From the NCBI RefSeq assembly GCF_040655075.1, contig NZ_JBFAJC010000007.1:124001-188000 (forward strand): DNA of 64,000 nt, in the 5' to 3' direction. A model generated the notes under the pieces. It was not told the origin of the DNA, ran no database searches, and saw only the letters and a list, made by a program, of their open reading frames with translations. Source of the stretch: Actinoallomurus sp040655075. GTDB taxonomy: Bacteria > Actinomycetota > Actinomycetes > Streptosporangiales > Streptosporangiaceae. The translations under genes and the position numbers were made by a program. Below, one piece after another: positions 8,006 to 16,467 of the stretch (its first letter is position 1; the number at the start of each line of letters is the position of its first letter).

Positions 8006-9196
8006 ATGGAGCATGGGACCCCGGCGGGGCTGCTGCGCTCCCGCGGTGACGGGGCGACGCGCGTGACGTTCTTCGAGTTGTTCTTCGACCTGGTCTTCGT
8101 CTTCGCGGTGACACAGCTGTCCCACCGGCTGCTGAAGGATCTCACCGTGAGCGGCGCCGGTGAGACGTTGGTGCTGCTGCTGGCCGTCTGGTGGGCGTGG
8201 ATGTACACGTGCTGGACGACCAACTGGCTCAATCCGGATCATCCCGCCGTACGGATGGCGCTGACCGGGACCATGCTCGCCGGGATGCTGATGGCGGCCG
8301 CGATCCCCAAGGCGTTCGAGAGCCGGGCCCTGTGGTTCGCCCTCGCCTATGTCGCCTGTCAGGCGGGACGAACGGCCTTCGTGGCCTTCATGACCCGGCG
8401 TGACGAACTGGGCGCGAACTTCGTGCGCATCCTGGCCTGGAAGCTGACCACGGCCGTGCTCTGGATCGGCGGTGCCTTCGCCGACCACCCGGCCCAGGTC
8501 GTGGCCTGGGTGGGGGCGCTGACGCTGGAGTACGCCGCGCCCTGGCACGGCTACACGTTCCCGGGGCTGGGGCGTTCGAGGACGTCGGACTGGACGATCG
8601 ACGGCGGGCACATGGCGGAGCGCTGCCAGCTGTTCGTGATCATCGCCCTGGGCGAGTCGCTGCTGGTCACGGGCAACACGTTCAGTGACCTGCACGGCGT
8701 GGGGATGGCCGCGGGCGCCGCCTTCACGGTCGGCTTCCTCGGCAGCGTGGCGATGTGGTGGATCTACTTCGACCGGAGCGCGGAAGCCGCGGCGGAGCGC
8801 ATCGCGGCCTCGGAGGATCCGGGCCGCCTCGGCCGGTCCGCGTACACCTTCATCCACCTGCCGATGGTCGCGGGGATCATCGTGAGCGCCGTCGCCGACG
8901 AACTGATCGTCGCGCACCCGCACGGACACGTCACCGGCGGTACGGCGGCGGTGGTGCTCGGCGGCCCGGCGCTGTTCGTGGCGGGGCACGCGCTGTTCAA
9001 ACGGGCGGTGTGGGGTCACTTCACGAACGCGCGTCTGCTGGCGCTGGCGGCGCTCGCCGCGCTCGTGCCCGTCTCGAAGCTGGTCGACCCGCTGACGCTG
9101 GCGTTCCTGGCTCTGCTGGTCGTGGCGGCGTTGGCCGGCTGGGACGTACGGTCGCGCCGGACCCATGTCATGGTGGTGCCCGAGCAGGCCGCCTGA
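8006..9196 (+). CDS. ltrA: Low temperature requirement protein A (LtrA) family membrane protein
   Basis: A 396-residue polytopic inner-membrane protein with about 10-12 hydrophobic segments. The N-terminal signature TFFELFFDLVFVFAVTQLSH is diagnostic for LtrA, a family named from Listeria cold growth whose biochemical role is unknown. The ATG at 8006 follows directly on the previous gene and begins just ahead of the conserved start of the family. The stop lies inside a terminator hairpin. It may be co-transcribed with the two small genes upstream. Confidence 0.92.
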   Translation: MEHGTPAGLLRSRGDGATRVTFFELFFDLVFVFAVTQLSHRLLKDLTVSGAGETLVLLLAVWWAWMYTCWTTNWLNPDHPAVRMALTGTMLAGMLMAAAIPKAFESRALWFALAYVACQAGRTAFVAFMTRRDELGANFVRILAWKLTTAVLWIGGAFADHPAQVVAWVGALTLEYAAPWHGYTFPGLGRSRTSDWTIDGGHMAERCQLFVIIALGESLLVTGNTFSDLHGVGMAAGAAFTVGFLGSVAMWWIYFDRSAEAAAERIAASEDPGRLGRSAYTFIHLPMVAGIIVSAVADELIVAHPHGHVTGGTAAVVLGGPALFVAGHALFKRAVWGHFTNARLLALAALAALVPVSKLVDPLTLAFLALLVVAALAGWDVRSRRTHVMVVPEQAA

Positions 9197-9221
9197 CCCG
9201 CGGCCGCACAGGCCGTGGGTC
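9195..9221. terminator. Bidirectional terminator hairpin between ltrA and hydrolase
   Basis: GACCCGCGGCC (9195-9205), a GCACA loop and GGCCGTGGGTC (9211-9221) pair over 11 positions with one mismatch. It overlaps the stop codons of the two convergent genes. There is no clear T tract. Confidence 0.5.
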
Positions 9222-10179
9222 AGGCCCCGCTCGACACGTGCGGGGCGACCTCCTTCGGCTTCCTGCGGTCCGCGGCCCGGCCCGCGCGCAGGAGCCGCCG
9301 CCACTTCGCCGGGTCGTGCAGTGCCGGTTCGGTGCTCTCCAGGAATCGCTCCACGGTGGTGACGAAACGCTCCGGTTCGTCGTGGTGCGGGAAGTGCCCG
9401 GACCGGGCGAACACCTCCAGCCTGCTGCCGGGCATGGCGGCGTGGGCGATCCCCGCGTGGCGTACGGGGATTACGCGGTCCTCCCGGCCCCAGATGATGA
9501 GGATGGGCATGCCCTCGGCGAGGTAGCAGCGGTCCAGCATGGTGATGACCTGGCCGCGCACGTCGACGCCGGCCCGGAGGGTGCGCAGGAACGCCTGGCG
9601 GGCGGTCGTGGAGCGCAGTCCCCGGTAGCGCCGGAGCAGGTAGTCGAAGTCCGTGCCCAGGAACAGGCCGCCGGTGAGGCGCAGGACGGGGGCGGCGAGC
9701 CGTACGGCGGTGCGCGCCGGCGCGGACGTCGCCAGCGCCAGACCGACCTCGGCGCCCGGTGCCGCCGCCGCGCGGAGGATCGGGTGGACCTCGCGGCCGA
9801 TGCCGCCGCTGGCGACGAGCACGAGGCGTTCGCAGCGTTCGGGGAACTGGTAGGCGAACTGCATGGCGATGCCGCCCCCGAGCGAATGGCCGATCACCGA
9901 GACACGGTCCACGTCGAGGACGCTCAGCAGGTCGCGCATGCCGCAGGCGTACGCGGCGATGCCGTAGTCGGCGCGCGGTTTGGCGGACTCGCCGTGGCCG
10001 AGCAGGTCGGGCGCGATGACGGTGTGGTTCTCCGCCAGGCGCGGGATCACGTCGAGCCAGGTGCCGGAGTTGTCGCCGATGCCGTGGATCAGGAGCAGCG
10101 GAGGCCCGCTGCCGGTCATGCGGAAGGCCCGCCAGTATCCGTGGATGTCACGGAACCGGATGAGAGATCCAGGACTCAT
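9220..10179 (-). CDS. Alpha/beta-fold hydrolase
   Basis: A 319-residue soluble hydrolase. Visible are the oxyanion motif LLIHGIGDNSGTW, the nucleophile elbow VIGHSLGGGIAM (Ser near residue 104), a late acid in IIWGREDRVIPV and the catalytic His in FARSGHFPHHDEPERF. The layout is that of the carboxylesterase/lactonase/C-C hydrolase group. The start ATG at 10179 leads directly into the first strand. Nothing nearby tells the substrate; upstream is gene debris. Confidence 0.88.
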   Translation of the reverse strand: MSPGSLIRFRDIHGYWRAFRMTGSGPPLLLIHGIGDNSGTWLDVIPRLAENHTVIAPDLLGHGESAKPRADYGIAAYACGMRDLLSVLDVDRVSVIGHSLGGGIAMQFAYQFPERCERLVLVASGGIGREVHPILRAAAAPGAEVGLALATSAPARTAVRLAAPVLRLTGGLFLGTDFDYLLRRYRGLRSTTARQAFLRTLRAGVDVRGQVITMLDRCYLAEGMPILIIWGREDRVIPVRHAGIAHAAMPGSRLEVFARSGHFPHHDEPERFVTTVERFLESTEPALHDPAKWRRLLRAGRAADRRKPKEVAPHVSSGA

Positions 10180-10244
10180 ACCTGCTCACCACCCGAGGTC
10201 GCTTCCTCGCATCGTGCGGCGGGCACGTTACGTGTTCACTACCG

Positions 10245-10340
10245 GGCTGTAAGTCCACCGTAACGGGGTCGCCGGCCGACTGCCGCCGCCGCCTTGAGCC
10301 CGTCGAGGATGACGGTGGTCAGGGCATCGTCCGCGCGGGC
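10245..10340 (-). pseudogene. Possible TetR-family C-terminal remnant
   Basis: The minus strand reads ADDALTTVILDGLKAAAAVG and on to a TAG, which resembles the last helix of many TetR regulators (a D-x-AL-x-x-x-x-LDGL pattern). There is no DNA-binding domain. Evidence is only this motif, so the call is tentative. Confidence 0.3.
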
Positions 10341-10354
10341 TCCAGGTTGCCGCC

Positions 10355-10567
10355 GGACGGCAGCCCGCCTACCGCTCCGTCTTGGACGGTCAGGGCATGT
10401 CGGGCGTCCACGAGACGATCATCGCGGGCGACGAGAGCACGGTGGAGCGGGCCGTCCGGGCGTACGCCGACGCCGGCGCGACCGAGCTGGTCGCCAGTTC
10501 GGCCGGTGATGAGGGGGATCGGGCGCGTACCCTCGCACTCCTGGCCGCGCTGCGCACCCGGCTGTAA
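10355..10567 (+). pseudogene. C-terminal remnant of an LLM-class F420-dependent oxidoreductase
   Basis: The frame reads PAYRSVLDGQG, then IIAGDESTVERAVRAYADAG followed by ATELVASS, ending at a TAA. This matches the last 60-70 residues of luciferase-like monooxygenases that use coenzyme F420 (YRAVLD, then GDE-x-TV, then an AGATE(L/F)VA strand). No start, no TIM-barrel body and no active-site region remain, so this is gene debris. The nearest in-frame start would be TTG 10382. Confidence 0.65.
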
Positions 10568-10630
10568 ATCGACGAGCCCGTCGCGAGAGACCCGGTCCCG
10601 GCTCTTCCGGCCTGACCGGTGCAGGCCCGG

Positions 10631-11728
10631 TCAGGCGGGCGAGGACGCGGCCCGCGAGATGCGGGCGAGGCGCGACCGCTCGCCGGCGAGCGCGTCCGCC
10701 GGGATCTCCTCCCACAGCGTGGTCCGCTCGTCGTCCCACACGCCGGCGACGCGGCCGCCGCGGAGTACGACCGGGGAGATCCAGCCGCCGCTGCGGCTCA
10801 CGGCGGCGCGGTGCTCGGCGGGAATGATCTCGATGGCGCCCGTGCCCGCGCCCAGGACGTACGCGTCGAAGGCGCCGAGGAGCCGGACGGCCGTGCTCGG
10901 CGGGGTGGCGGCCAGCTCGGCGACGTGCTCGGCGAGCATGACGCGCCGCTCCCCCTCGACGTCGACCTCGGTGACCTCGACCGCCTCGGTGAACCAGCTC
11001 TTGAGGAGTGCCCTGCGCGTGACGCCCCGGCTCAGCCATGCCTTGTCGAACAGCTCCGGCGTGGTGGGGCCGTGGGCGCCCAGGAAGGCGCGGAGCACGG
11101 TGGCCGCCGGGTCGGGCGTCTCCGGCAGCCAGGCGGCGCTGACGAAGGTGACCCGGTTGCCCCGCGGGGGGCCGAAGCACAGGACCTTCCACCAGGCCAG
11201 CGGCTTGAGGAGGGTACCCCAGCCGGATCCGAGCACCTCGGCGAGGTGTCCGGAGCCCGTACGGTCGACGATCTCGGCGGTGAGCTCCTCGCGCGTGAGG
11301 GCCGCGCCTCCGGACAGCGCCTCGGTCGCGGCCGTCGCGATGGCCTCCAGGTCGGCGGGGGTGGCGCCGAACGTCTTCTGCCAGCTCGCCCGCTCCCAGT
11401 TGCGGTGGGCGCCGGACACGGTGAGGTAGGCGGCGGCCTCGTCGGCGGGCAGGAGGTGCAGGGTGCCGCGCATGGCCCAGGTCTTCACCAGCCTGCGGTC
11501 GGCGAGAGCCTCCGTCACCGCGCCGGGGCGGGGCTCGGCCTGCCGTACGGCGATCGCCAGCTCGGCCGCCGAGGCCACCTGCGCCTGCACGCCGGCGAGC
11601 CGCCGCGCCACCTCGACCGGGTCGCCGCCGTCGACCGGCTCGAGGAACTGCCGCCGCAGCCGCCAGGCCAGCACCTGCCCCCACGTCACCTTCTCCACGA
11701 ACGGCACCTTAGAGGGCCGGACCGACAC
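10631..11728 (-). CDS. Winged-helix DNA-binding protein, AlkZ/YcaQ-like (HTH_42)
   Basis: A 365-residue protein of the HTH_42 superfamily. Conserved segments include WGQVLAWRLRRQFL near the N-terminus, GVQAQ at residues 46-50 and TWAMRGTLHLLPADE. The Q-x-Q motif is the catalytic signature of AlkZ-type DNA glycosylases, which in Streptomyces unhook azinomycin crosslinks and in E. coli (YcaQ) act on bulky and alkylated purines. This protein may therefore repair alkylation damage, but close homologues are mostly uncharacterised. GTG at 11728 gives the full N-terminus; GTG at 11707 is an alternative. Confidence 0.75.
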   Translation of the reverse strand: MSVRPSKVPFVEKVTWGQVLAWRLRRQFLEPVDGGDPVEVARRLAGVQAQVASAAELAIAVRQAEPRPGAVTEALADRRLVKTWAMRGTLHLLPADEAAAYLTVSGAHRNWERASWQKTFGATPADLEAIATAATEALSGGAALTREELTAEIVDRTGSGHLAEVLGSGWGTLLKPLAWWKVLCFGPPRGNRVTFVSAAWLPETPDPAATVLRAFLGAHGPTTPELFDKAWLSRGVTRRALLKSWFTEAVEVTEVDVEGERRVMLAEHVAELAATPPSTAVRLLGAFDAYVLGAGTGAIEIIPAEHRAAVSRSGGWISPVVLRGGRVAGVWDDERTTLWEEIPADALAGERSRLARISRAASSPA

Positions 11729-11738
11729 TCGGCGGTGG

Positions 11739-14108
11739 TCAGTGGCGGCGGGCCAGTTCGGTGTAGGCGGAGCGGACGTCCTCGGTCGTGAGCGTGGTCA
11801 GGTCGGCGGTGGTGACGTCCGCGCCGAGTTCGGCGACGCGCAGGTCGCGGAAGCCGCAGGCCTTCTCGTACACCGAGCGCACGAAGCGGCCGTTGCCGAG
11901 CTCGTCGATCCGGCCGAGGCCGCAGACGCGCTGGAAGACGCCCGCCAGGTCGTCCAGGGCGCCCTCCTCCCAGGTGTCGCCGCCCTTCACGGCCAATTCG
12001 AGCGCGATCTCCAACAGCTCGTCGGGGCCGTAGGAGGGGAACGCCACGCGTTCGGAGAACCGGGACGCCAGGCCGGGGTTGGAACGCAGGAACCGGTCCA
12101 TGTCCTCGTCGTAGCCCGCCAGGATGACCACCAGGCGCTCACGGTCGTCCTCGGCGCGTTTCAGCAGGGTCTGCACGGCCTCGGCGCCGAACGCGTCGCC
12201 GCCGGCGTACCCGGGGTTGACGAGGGAGTAGGCCTCGTCGATGAACAGCACGCCGCCGAGCGCCGAGTCGATCACCTTGTTGGTCTTGATCGCCGTCGAT
12301 CCGAGGTGTTCGCCGACTAGGTCGGCGCGCTGGGTCTCGACGACTTCGGGCCGGGCCAGCAGGCCGAGCGCGGCGAAGACGCGGCCGAGGACGCGTGCGA
12401 CGGTCGTCTTGCCGGTGCCGGGAGGGCCGGCGAAGACGAAGTGCCGCATCGGCGGGTGGGTGCGCAGGCCCTGCTCCTCGCGCAGCTGCGCGACCTGCAG
12501 TTGCGCGGCGATCGCGCGGACCTGCCGTTTCACCGGCTCCAGGCCGGTCATGGCGTCCAGGTCGGCGAGTGCCTCCTCGAGGGTCGGCGTCTCGGCGTAG
12601 CCGCGGTAGCGCTCGGTGAGCTCCGCGAAGGCGATCTCGACGTCGACGGCGTCGATGGTGACGAGTTCGTCCGGCGTGGGCTCGGCCCTGGCGTGGACGA
12701 TCCGGACGTCGCGGGCGCGGGCCGCGGACTCGACGAGGGAGCGCACGAAGCGGCCGTTGCCCAGCTCGTCGATGATGCCGCGCCGCGAGACCTCCTCGAA
12801 CTTGAGCCGAAGGCACGGCCCGGCGTCCACGCCGAGGCGGTCGCCGCGGAGCCCGGTGTGGTACTCGGCGATCTCCAGCAGCTCGGCGGGCTGGTACGCG
12901 GGGAACTTCACGCGCGTCCCGAACCGCGAGGCCAGGCCCGGGTTGGAATCGAGGAAGCCCTCCATCTCCTCCTCGTAGCCGGCCAGGATGATCACGACGT
13001 TGTCGCGGTCGTCCTCGGCGCGTTTGAGGAGCGTCTGCACGGCCTCGCTGCCGAAGCGGTCGGGCTGGCCGTCGCCGGTGTTGACCAGGGAGTACGCCTC
13101 GTCGACGAACAGGACGCCGCCGAGAGAGCGGTCCACGACCTCGGTCGTCTTGATCGCGGTGGCGCCGAGGTACTCCCCCACCAGGTCGGCGCGCTGCACC
13201 TCGACGACCTGCGGGGTCGGCAGCAGCCCGAAGGCGTAGAAGATCCGCGCGACGGCCCGGGCGACGGTCGTCTTGCCGGTGCCGGACGGCCCGACGAAGA
13301 CAAAGTGCCGCATCGGCTTCTCGGTGGGGAAGCCCGCCGCGGCGCGCATCCGGGCGGCCTCGATCGAGGCGGCGATCGAACGCACCTGCCGCTTCACCGG
13401 CTCCAGGCCGATCATGGCCTCCAGCTCGGCGAACGCCTCGTCGATCGAGATGTCCGGGACGTCGTCGGCCGTACGGGCCTGGGCGGGCGCGGCGTACTCC
13501 GCGCGGGCCTGCGGGGCGTACTCGTCCTCCTCGGCGTAGTCCTCCTGGGCCCAGCCGGTGTCGTACGCCTCGGCGGGGACGATGCGGCGCGCCTGCCACC
13601 AGCGGTACCCGAGGACGGCCAGCGCCGCCGCCCACGCGGGCGCGGCGTTCAGCCGGGGCAGCGGGTTGGCGAGCGCGGCGGCGACGATCCCGGCCAGGCC
13701 GAGGGACACGGCCGCGGTGCGCCACGGCGCGTACGCGTGGACGCGGTGCGCGAGGAAGGCGACCGGCAGTGCCAGCGCCCCGAGGAAGACGGCCTCGTGC
13801 CCGCCCGCCGGGTAGAGGCGGCTGAGTGGGATCACGGCCGCCAGCCAGCAGGCGACGACGAAGGCGGTGGCCATGCCGCTCGGCGAGCGCAGGGTGAAGT
13901 CGACCACGAGCAGCAGCGTGGCCGTGAAGACGACGGTGGTGAGCAAGGGCAGGCTCGCGACGATCGCGATCGCCGCCGACCCCACCACCAACAGCAGAAA
14001 CGTCAGTCTCCGCAAACCCGGCTGAATCCGGAAATACCGCCAGCGGGCACGTTCGAACAGATCACGCGCCACCGGAGGGCGCGATCGGGATCTGCCGAAC
14101 GGTCGCAT
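11739..14108 (-). CDS. Membrane-anchored tandem CbbX/SpoVK-type AAA+ ATPase
   Basis: A 789-residue protein. Residues about 34-170 hold five or six hydrophobic segments, followed by an acidic/Ala-rich linker (180-215). Two AAA+ modules of the CbbX/SpoVK type then follow: Walker A GPSGTGKT at 273-280 with Walker B LFVDEA at 333-338, and GPPGTGKT at 561-568 with LFIDEA at 621-626. Both retain the ADLVGE-x-LG pore-loop segment and a sensor NPGLASRF. The modules are near repeats of each other (both start with an LEAM/LDAM-(I/T)GLEPVKRQVR pattern). CbbX relatives remodel Rubisco, and EccA relatives serve type VII secretion; no such genes are nearby, so the client is unknown. Confidence 0.88.
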   Translation of the reverse strand: MRPFGRSRSRPPVARDLFERARWRYFRIQPGLRRLTFLLLVVGSAAIAIVASLPLLTTVVFTATLLLVVDFTLRSPSGMATAFVVACWLAAVIPLSRLYPAGGHEAVFLGALALPVAFLAHRVHAYAPWRTAAVSLGLAGIVAAALANPLPRLNAAPAWAAALAVLGYRWWQARRIVPAEAYDTGWAQEDYAEEDEYAPQARAEYAAPAQARTADDVPDISIDEAFAELEAMIGLEPVKRQVRSIAASIEAARMRAAAGFPTEKPMRHFVFVGPSGTGKTTVARAVARIFYAFGLLPTPQVVEVQRADLVGEYLGATAIKTTEVVDRSLGGVLFVDEAYSLVNTGDGQPDRFGSEAVQTLLKRAEDDRDNVVIILAGYEEEMEGFLDSNPGLASRFGTRVKFPAYQPAELLEIAEYHTGLRGDRLGVDAGPCLRLKFEEVSRRGIIDELGNGRFVRSLVESAARARDVRIVHARAEPTPDELVTIDAVDVEIAFAELTERYRGYAETPTLEEALADLDAMTGLEPVKRQVRAIAAQLQVAQLREEQGLRTHPPMRHFVFAGPPGTGKTTVARVLGRVFAALGLLARPEVVETQRADLVGEHLGSTAIKTNKVIDSALGGVLFIDEAYSLVNPGYAGGDAFGAEAVQTLLKRAEDDRERLVVILAGYDEDMDRFLRSNPGLASRFSERVAFPSYGPDELLEIALELAVKGGDTWEEGALDDLAGVFQRVCGLGRIDELGNGRFVRSVYEKACGFRDLRVAELGADVTTADLTTLTTEDVRSAYTELARRH

Positions 14109-14293
14109 CGCTCTCCCTCATGCCTGAGGACGTGTATAGCGCAGCTTGGGCACCGAATGGCAGATCCCATTGCGTGGCGCGTCCCTATCAGGACCGTTAT
14201 CGGACAGTGGCGGCGCCTCTGACACACGCTCCCAGGCCGACGCCGACCCGCCGGCCGGGCGGCAGATCCCGGCCGGATGCCGATGCCGATGCA

Positions 14294-14926
14294 CTATCCC
14301 TTCGCCACCTGATCGGCGAGCTTCTTGTCCTTCGCGACGCGGACGAGGGCGGCCGCCAGCGGCGCCAGGTCGCGTTCCTTGGCCAGATCGGCCAGGCGCT
14401 TGGGATCGGTCGGCAGGCCGAGGCGCTCGGCCCCCTTCACCGTCAGCTCGTCGAAGTACGGGCGCAGCCACGGCCATACGGCCTGCGCCTCACGGCAGAA
14501 GATGTCCGCGCCCACCGGGCCGATGCCGGAGAACTCCTTCAGCAGATCCTTCGCGTGGCCGATGTCGCGCTCGGCCTTGAGCGGCAGCTTCCGCAGATCA
14601 CCGTCGTACTCCTCGAGGACCCGTTCGGCCATGTCCCCGAGACGGCTGGAGGTGCTCTCGTCGTACCGGACGTAGTGCGCCCGGCCGAGCGCGTCGACGC
14701 GCTGCTGCCAGGTGAGCTTCGCCATGCCGCGCGCCGTCCCGCCGCCCGCCTCGAACAGCTCCCGCGCCGCGGCGACCGCGATGTCCGCGCCGATCCGGGT
14801 GCTCAGCAGGTTGGCGAGGACGAGAAGCTTGAACAGGGCGGCCGGCGTGTCCTTCAGCTCGATCCCGGCCTCTTCGGCGAAGGTTCGCCCGGCCTCCGAC
14901 AGCAACGCCTTGACCGTCTTGTCCAT
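14294..14926 (-). CDS. Helix-hairpin-helix endonuclease III-like protein, probably non-catalytic
   Basis: A 210-residue soluble protein with an HhH-GPD-like helical fold. The hairpin at about 131-142 reads FSGIGPVGADIF. In endonuclease III the equivalent loop (LPGVGRKTA) supplies the catalytic Lys; here that position is Val. There is no C-terminal iron-sulfur cluster. It may bind DNA, or act through other residues. It is often annotated only as endonuclease. Separated by about 185 bases from the AAA+ gene upstream, and by 27 bases from the SIS gene. Confidence 0.65.
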   Translation of the reverse strand: MDKTVKALLSEAGRTFAEEAGIELKDTPAALFKLLVLANLLSTRIGADIAVAAARELFEAGGGTARGMAKLTWQQRVDALGRAHYVRYDESTSSRLGDMAERVLEEYDGDLRKLPLKAERDIGHAKDLLKEFSGIGPVGADIFCREAQAVWPWLRPYFDELTVKGAERLGLPTDPKRLADLAKERDLAPLAAALVRVAKDKKLADQVAKG

Positions 14927-14953
14927 GACGCCACCTCCACGTAGGTCAAGTCC

Positions 14954-15691
14954 TTACCCCATAACCGACGTTCTTAGTACGGGCACGCGTTCCGAGTAGC
15001 GGGCCAGCAGTTCCGCATTGCGGTCATCTCCCCCAGGGACGTTGGCACTCACCCACAGCGGCAATTCGGTGCGATCGGCCATCCGGGCGAGGAGGAGATT
15101 CCACAGGTAAACGGAGCACAACGACGACAGCGCCGCTGTACGCGGGGCGTCGGGGGGATGGGACACGTCACCGGGCGGCGTCAGGGTGTCGAGCACCAGA
15201 TCCGCGATCTCGCCGAGCTTCACCCCCGCCCGTGCCGGGGCGACCTCCATCGACGGGCCGGACGCCACCGCGATGACCGGCAGGCCGTACGACTTCGCCG
15301 CCATCGCCAGCTCCACCGGATAGGGGTTCGAGCCGCTGTTGGAGAAGATCATCACCAGGTCGCCCCGCCTGGGCGCAGCGGCCTCCAGGACCGGAGCGGC
15401 CATGCCGGAACGGCGTTCGGCCTGGGTGGCGGGCCAGGCCCCGTGCAGCGGGGAGATCTCCGGCCGGTACAGCGGGTACACGCACGCCAGCCCGCCGGCC
15501 CGGAAGAACCCCTCCAGGACCATCCCCAGCGAATGGCCGGACCCGCCGAGGTAGAGCAGGCCGTCGCCTGCGACCGTGTCGAGGACCAGGCCGCAGGCGT
15601 AATTCAGGGCCTCGGCGTTGTGCCGCTCGACACGGTCGAGATGGTCGCGCATCCAGTTCACACGAACGGGTTTATCAGCTTTCCCGCCCAC
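14954..15691 (-). CDS. SIS-domain phosphosugar-binding protein
   Basis: A 245-residue protein with one SIS domain. The sugar-phosphate loops are LGGSGHSLG (about 48-56) and MIFSNSGSNPYPVEL (114-128). SIS proteins isomerise phosphosugars or sense them in regulators; the family of about 245 residues with an N-terminal helix before the SIS fold is typical of the AgaS/GmhA-like unknowns near sugar systems. GTG at 15691 is the first possible start; ATG at 15652 would also leave the domain intact. Confidence 0.8.
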   Translation of the reverse strand: MGGKADKPVRVNWMRDHLDRVERHNAEALNYACGLVLDTVAGDGLLYLGGSGHSLGMVLEGFFRAGGLACVYPLYRPEISPLHGAWPATQAERRSGMAAPVLEAAAPRRGDLVMIFSNSGSNPYPVELAMAAKSYGLPVIAVASGPSMEVAPARAGVKLGEIADLVLDTLTPPGDVSHPPDAPRTAALSSLCSVYLWNLLLARMADRTELPLWVSANVPGGDDRNAELLARYSERVPVLRTSVMG

Positions 15692-15738
15692 CGCTCCAGA
15701 CGCTGATCACGATCTTATGGATCGGTCCGGGATCTCCA

Positions 15739-16152
15739 TCAGGGAAGATGGAGGGTGCCGTTGATCGTCCCGGCGTCCGAGCGCCCCGCCTGAACCCGGA
15801 AGCAGGTGCCCTTCTTCACGCTCCTGTCGAAGGTGAAGTAGTGGTTGTAGGCGTTGAGTTGCCGCCAGCCGGTGAGCGCCTTCTTCGCCCCACAGGTGAC
15901 GAGCCGTACGCCGACGGCGTGATTGCGGTGCTTGTAGTTCAGATCGACCTGGACCTTCCCCGCACGACGCGTGATGAACTTCGCCGCTGCGTACTTGGTG
16001 TCCTTGCTCTCCGTCTTCTCCCAGAAAAACGTCTGGATCTCGTACTCGCAGTAGCTCGCCTTACAGGCGGCTTTGGCGGCGGCGGCCGGGGACGCGGCGA
16101 GACCGGTGGCGGCGACGCCCGCCACGGCGACGATGGCGATTTTGCGATACAT
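15739..16152 (-). CDS. Small secreted protein of unknown function
   Basis: A 137-residue protein with a clear signal peptide (MYRKIAIVAVAGVAATGLA, cleavage near SPAAAAKA at about residue 26). The mature part is basic and has four cysteines (CKASYC, LVTCG, GTCFR) that could form two disulfides, and many aromatic residues (FFW, YNHYFTF). I do not recognise the family. It is probably secreted through Sec into the medium. Divergent from the two-component genes. Confidence 0.8.
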   Translation of the reverse strand: MYRKIAIVAVAGVAATGLAASPAAAAKAACKASYCEYEIQTFFWEKTESKDTKYAAAKFITRRAGKVQVDLNYKHRNHAVGVRLVTCGAKKALTGWRQLNAYNHYFTFDRSVKKGTCFRVQAGRSDAGTINGTLHLP

Positions 16153-16467
16153 GGGGATCCCTTGATCTTCATGAGAACGCGCGGCGATGAGCCCGCGCGG
16201 AATCGGGCGGGTCGACTATGGCGAGGGCATTGCGGGCCGGGAAAGGGTCTCCGGACCTAACCGGGCACCGGCCGCTTAGGTCTTTCGGCCCAAGCCGCTG
16301 AGACGCGATCTGTGGTCACGGAACCGGCCCCGTACGTTCCATGACATTTGTCCCGACGGACACCGGGACGGGCGCATCTGCACGCACCGCAGATCCCCGG
16401 CTTAGAGTGTGGGACCGCGGGCGGACGGGACCCGCACGGCGAGGCGAGACGACGGGGCGGGGCGGGC
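16153..16467. other. Divergent promoter region without a gene
   Basis: 315 bases between the secreted-protein start and the kinase start. No plausible gene. An inverted repeat GACCTAA (16254-16260) ... TTAGGTC (16276-16282) with a 15-base spacer could be an operator or a hairpin. Confidence 0.5.

Noticed and set aside
16254..16282. GACCTAA...TTAGGTC as a proven operator of the two-component system
   Set aside because: The inverted repeat is real, but the 15-base spacer and its distance from both starts do not allow a choice between hairpin and operator.
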